Position numbers and translations under genes: made by a program
Shown: positions 29,770 through 31,144 of the stretch, piece by piece
Layout of the letters: each line of letters begins with the position of its first letter
Numbering within the stretch: the first letter of the stretch is position 1
IMG/VR virus record: IMGVR_UViG_3300047388_000198
Span: 1 to 31,144 of that record
DNA: 31,144 nucleotides
Reading direction: 5' to 3' (one strand)
Origin: a virus
Notes under the pieces: generated by a model
Databases searched by the model: none
Told to the model about the DNA's origin: nothing
Seen by the model: only the letters and a program-made list of their open reading frames with translations

Positions 29770-30003
29770 ATGGCTCTTAGTTCTCGCATCACCTGTGAAA
29801 GCTGCGGAGAAGTGGCGACCGTTATGCACTCTCCATCAACGTATCCGACGATTTGCGGCCAATGCCAAGCGAAGGAAAAACAGACGGAACGCGATAAGCA
29901 TTTTGCAAAGCTGGACGCGCTCTCAGTCGAGGAACGCCTGCGCTTGGTTGAAGCGTGGATTTACGACTACCGACCGCAGTACGTGCGGCCACCCAGGTAC
30001 TAA
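29770..30003 (+). CDS. Small zinc-ribbon protein (77 aa)
   Basis: GGAGGGTG precedes the ATG. Two CxxC pairs (CESCGE at residues 9-12 and CGQC near 29-32) form a zinc-ribbon pattern. A helical charged C-terminus with SVEERLRLVEAWIYDYRPQY follows. A nucleic-acid or protein-binding adaptor role is likely for such folds. Confidence 0.75.
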   Translation: MALSSRITCESCGEVATVMHSPSTYPTICGQCQAKEKQTERDKHFAKLDALSVEERLRLVEAWIYDYRPQYVRPPRY

Positions 30004-30018
30004 ACGGAGACTACGCAA

Positions 30019-30174
30019 ATGACGACGACAGTGAAAGTACATGTGAACGGCAAATACCGCGCAACGGTGATTCAAGATGATCGCGAGCCGGTGATTGTCG
30101 AGGGAAACTACAACGGCGGATCGGGCGGGGCTGTGGTGGATGACGTGATCGCTTATCGAGGGTTTGAGAAATGA
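30019..30174 (+). CDS. Small beta-rich protein (51 aa)
   Basis: GGAGA lies before the ATG. The sequence MTTTVKVHVNGKYRATVIQD with a Gly-rich loop (GNYNGGSGGAVV) looks like a compact beta sandwich or barrel. Its stop overlaps the NADAR gene start as ATGA. The family is not recognised, though it may be translationally coupled to NADAR. Confidence 0.65.
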   Translation: MTTTVKVHVNGKYRATVIQDDREPVIVEGNYNGGSGGAVVDDVIAYRGFEK

Positions 30175-30695
30175 ACGCTGCAAAAATCGAGTCGCACAAA
30201 CTTGATACCGACTCGCAGGTATTTTTCTACGAGCAGGACTTCTATGTTTTGTCGAACTTTTCGGCCTTCGCGTTGTTCTGGCGGGGTATTCGGTTTGACA
30301 CGTCGGAGGCCGCATACCACTGGGAGAAGTTCCCTGATGCGCGTGCCGTAGAGGTCCGCAACGCGATCCGGTTTGCGCCATCCGCGCATGAGGCTTTCAA
30401 GATCGCCGAGCGCAACAAGGCATTGCGGCGGTCGGATTGGGATGATGTGAAGGTTGACTTCATGATCCAGATTCTACGCGCCAAAGTCAGTCAACACGAA
30501 TACGTCATGCGCAAGCTACTGGCCACTGGCGACCGCGAGTTGATCGAGGATTCATGGCGCGACGACTTCTGGGGCTGGGGTCCGAACCGCGACGGGAAGA
30601 ACATGCTCGGCAAGCTGTGGATGGAAATTCGCGCGGAGTACGCCACCCACCCACCCATGCGGCCCTCTATGGGCAGCTTGGTGGAGCGCGAATAG
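30171..30695 (+). CDS. NADAR (YbiA-like) ADP-ribose-acting enzyme (174 aa)
   Basis: The protein has the NADAR hallmarks: LSNFSAFALFWRGIRFDTSE, then AAYHWEKFP, SAHEAFKIAERNKALR, WDDVKVDFMIQILRAK, TGDRELIEDSW, then DDFWGWGPNRDGKNMLGKLW. Members hydrolyse N-glycosidic bonds. Some remove ADP-ribose from guanine in nucleic acid, counteracting DarT1-type toxins; YbiA itself is linked to riboflavin intermediates. The full length and the catalytic motif (DSW..DFWGWG) are intact. In a phage this would be an anti-defence enzyme or a metabolic repair enzyme; the first is an inference. Confidence 0.9.
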   Translation: MNAAKIESHKLDTDSQVFFYEQDFYVLSNFSAFALFWRGIRFDTSEAAYHWEKFPDARAVEVRNAIRFAPSAHEAFKIAERNKALRRSDWDDVKVDFMIQILRAKVSQHEYVMRKLLATGDRELIEDSWRDDFWGWGPNRDGKNMLGKLWMEIRAEYATHPPMRPSMGSLVERE

Positions 30696-30744
30696 CTGTG
30701 AAACTTTGAACCACTGGAACACTAACCAAACTGAGGAAACCGAA

Positions 30745-31032
30745 ATGGCAACGAAGAAAGAACGCGCGGTACTGGTCACCACTGAATTCAAGGGTGTGTT
30801 TTTCGGCTACGCCACCAAGACCGATGGCGACACGATTGCGCTCAAGCGTGCGCGCAATTGCATCTACTGGTCGAGCGATATTGGCGGCTTTGTCGGGCTG
30901 GCGTCGAAAGGCCCGAACGGCAACTGCAAAATCGGTGCGACGGCTGACTTGGAACTGCGCAAGGTGACCTGCGTGGCCGAAGTGTCTGCGGATGCCGAGA
31001 AGGCATGGGTGGCAGCGCCATGCGTATTTTGA
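30745..31032 (+). CDS. DUF6948-like protein (95 aa)
   Basis: GAGGAAACC lies before the ATG. The sequence KGVFFGYATKTDGDTIALKR, then ARNCIYWSSDIGGFVGLASK, fits a short family of phage and plasmid proteins (DUF6948-like; named from pattern). Function is not known. The stop overlaps the start of the Gly-rich gene as TGATG. Confidence 0.75.
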   Translation: MATKKERAVLVTTEFKGVFFGYATKTDGDTIALKRARNCIYWSSDIGGFVGLASKGPNGNCKIGATADLELRKVTCVAEVSADAEKAWVAAPCVF

Positions 31033-31144
31033 TGGGTAACGCGCCGGACGGCGACGGCTCCGGCTCCGGCTCCGGCTCCGGCTACGGCTACGGCTCCGGC
31101 TCCGGCTCCGGCTACGGCTACGGCTCCGGCTACGGCTACGGCTC
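31032..31144 (+). CDS. Gly-Ser/Gly-Tyr dipeptide-repeat protein, cut by window edge
   Basis: ATG 31032-31034 overlaps the preceding stop as TGATG; an ATG four codons earlier is also possible. After MGNAPDGDG the frame is an exact array of six-base units encoding GSG and GYG dipeptides through the window end. The 3' end is not visible. Short Gly-rich proteins of this type occur in phages and bacteria, with unknown function. The low codon diversity (ggc tcc, ggc tac) points to slippage-driven growth. Confidence 0.7.
   Translation, partial: MGNAPDGDGSGSGSGSGYGYGSGSGSGYGYGSGYGYG
31056..31144 (+). repeat. Six-base tandem repeat (GGCTCC/GGCTAC)
   Basis: The DNA alternates GGCTCC and GGCTAC units without interruption to the window end, forming blocks such as two to four GGCTCC followed by two GGCTAC. 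This is a coding minisatellite that can change length by slippage, and it may also cause assembly errors. Confidence 0.8.

Noticed and set aside
1-31144. tRNA genes, insertion sequences, integrase or att sites
   Set aside because: I saw no cloverleaf with a TTCRA-like arm, no transposase or recombinase domain and no matching long direct repeats in this window.

Overview
The window is part of a tailed double-stranded DNA phage genome, lytic or temperate, of moderately high GC. The host was probably a Gram-negative, proteobacterium-like cell. The evidence is a two-transcript layout, a terminase/portal/scaffold/capsid set, a GH108 muramidase next to several small membrane proteins and lipoproteins, and strict head-to-tail packing with ATGA/GTGA/TGATG overlaps. 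The capsid protein belongs to the N4-gp56 family and the portal is P22-like. The order terminase, portal, scaffold, lysis island, capsid, virion proteins resembles BPP-1/Bcep22/BcepC6B-type short-tailed phages; that comparison is from memory and is an inference. No integrase, DNA polymerase or virion RNA polymerase lies in the window.

Minus strand, read right to left. A sigma70-like promoter at 22684-22712 leads into a small membrane protein, a gp49/Sf6 gp66-like protein, two further small genes, terminase small and large subunits (19028-21653), three small genes, portal (16100-18355) and scaffold (15214-16113). About 5 kb of lysis and envelope genes follow (9852-15214). They include the GH108 endolysin, a DUF3309 membrane peptide, a holin-like protein, a coiled-coil tail-anchored protein, two lipoproteins, a DUF1353 protein and an Ig-like protein. 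A terminator-like hairpin and a second promoter (TTGACA-N17-TATCTT) reset transcription before the major capsid gene. After it come a probable decoration protein, head-tail adaptor-like proteins, a proline-rich protein, a collagen-like protein, a repeat-built fibre, a possible tail-hub protein, and a gene cut by the left edge.

The centre (about 22.6-23.5 kb) is a divergent control region packed with perfect palindromes. The motif GTAGCGCTA occurs at four places, all between genes and mostly on or beside promoter-like sequences.

Plus strand, 23.5-31.1 kb. This is a chain of more than 25 very small, probably early genes. Among them are membrane peptides, zinc-ribbon proteins, a ribbon-helix-helix-like regulator downstream of a 320-bp array of GTGTAA/TTACAC repeats, a 305-aa conserved mobile-element protein, a Cro-like HTH protein, and a NADAR (YbiA-like) ADP-ribose enzyme. 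The last gene, cut by the right edge, encodes Gly-Ser/Gly-Tyr dipeptide repeats.

The most unusual observations are these: the major capsid gene has no ATG/GTG/TTG start where family conservation places the N-terminus and seems to begin at ATC behind a strong ribosome binding site; a second gene shows the same 15-base leader before an ATT; the GTAGCGCTA motif forms a candidate operator network; the repeat array lies beside the regulator gene; and the phage carries a NADAR enzyme.
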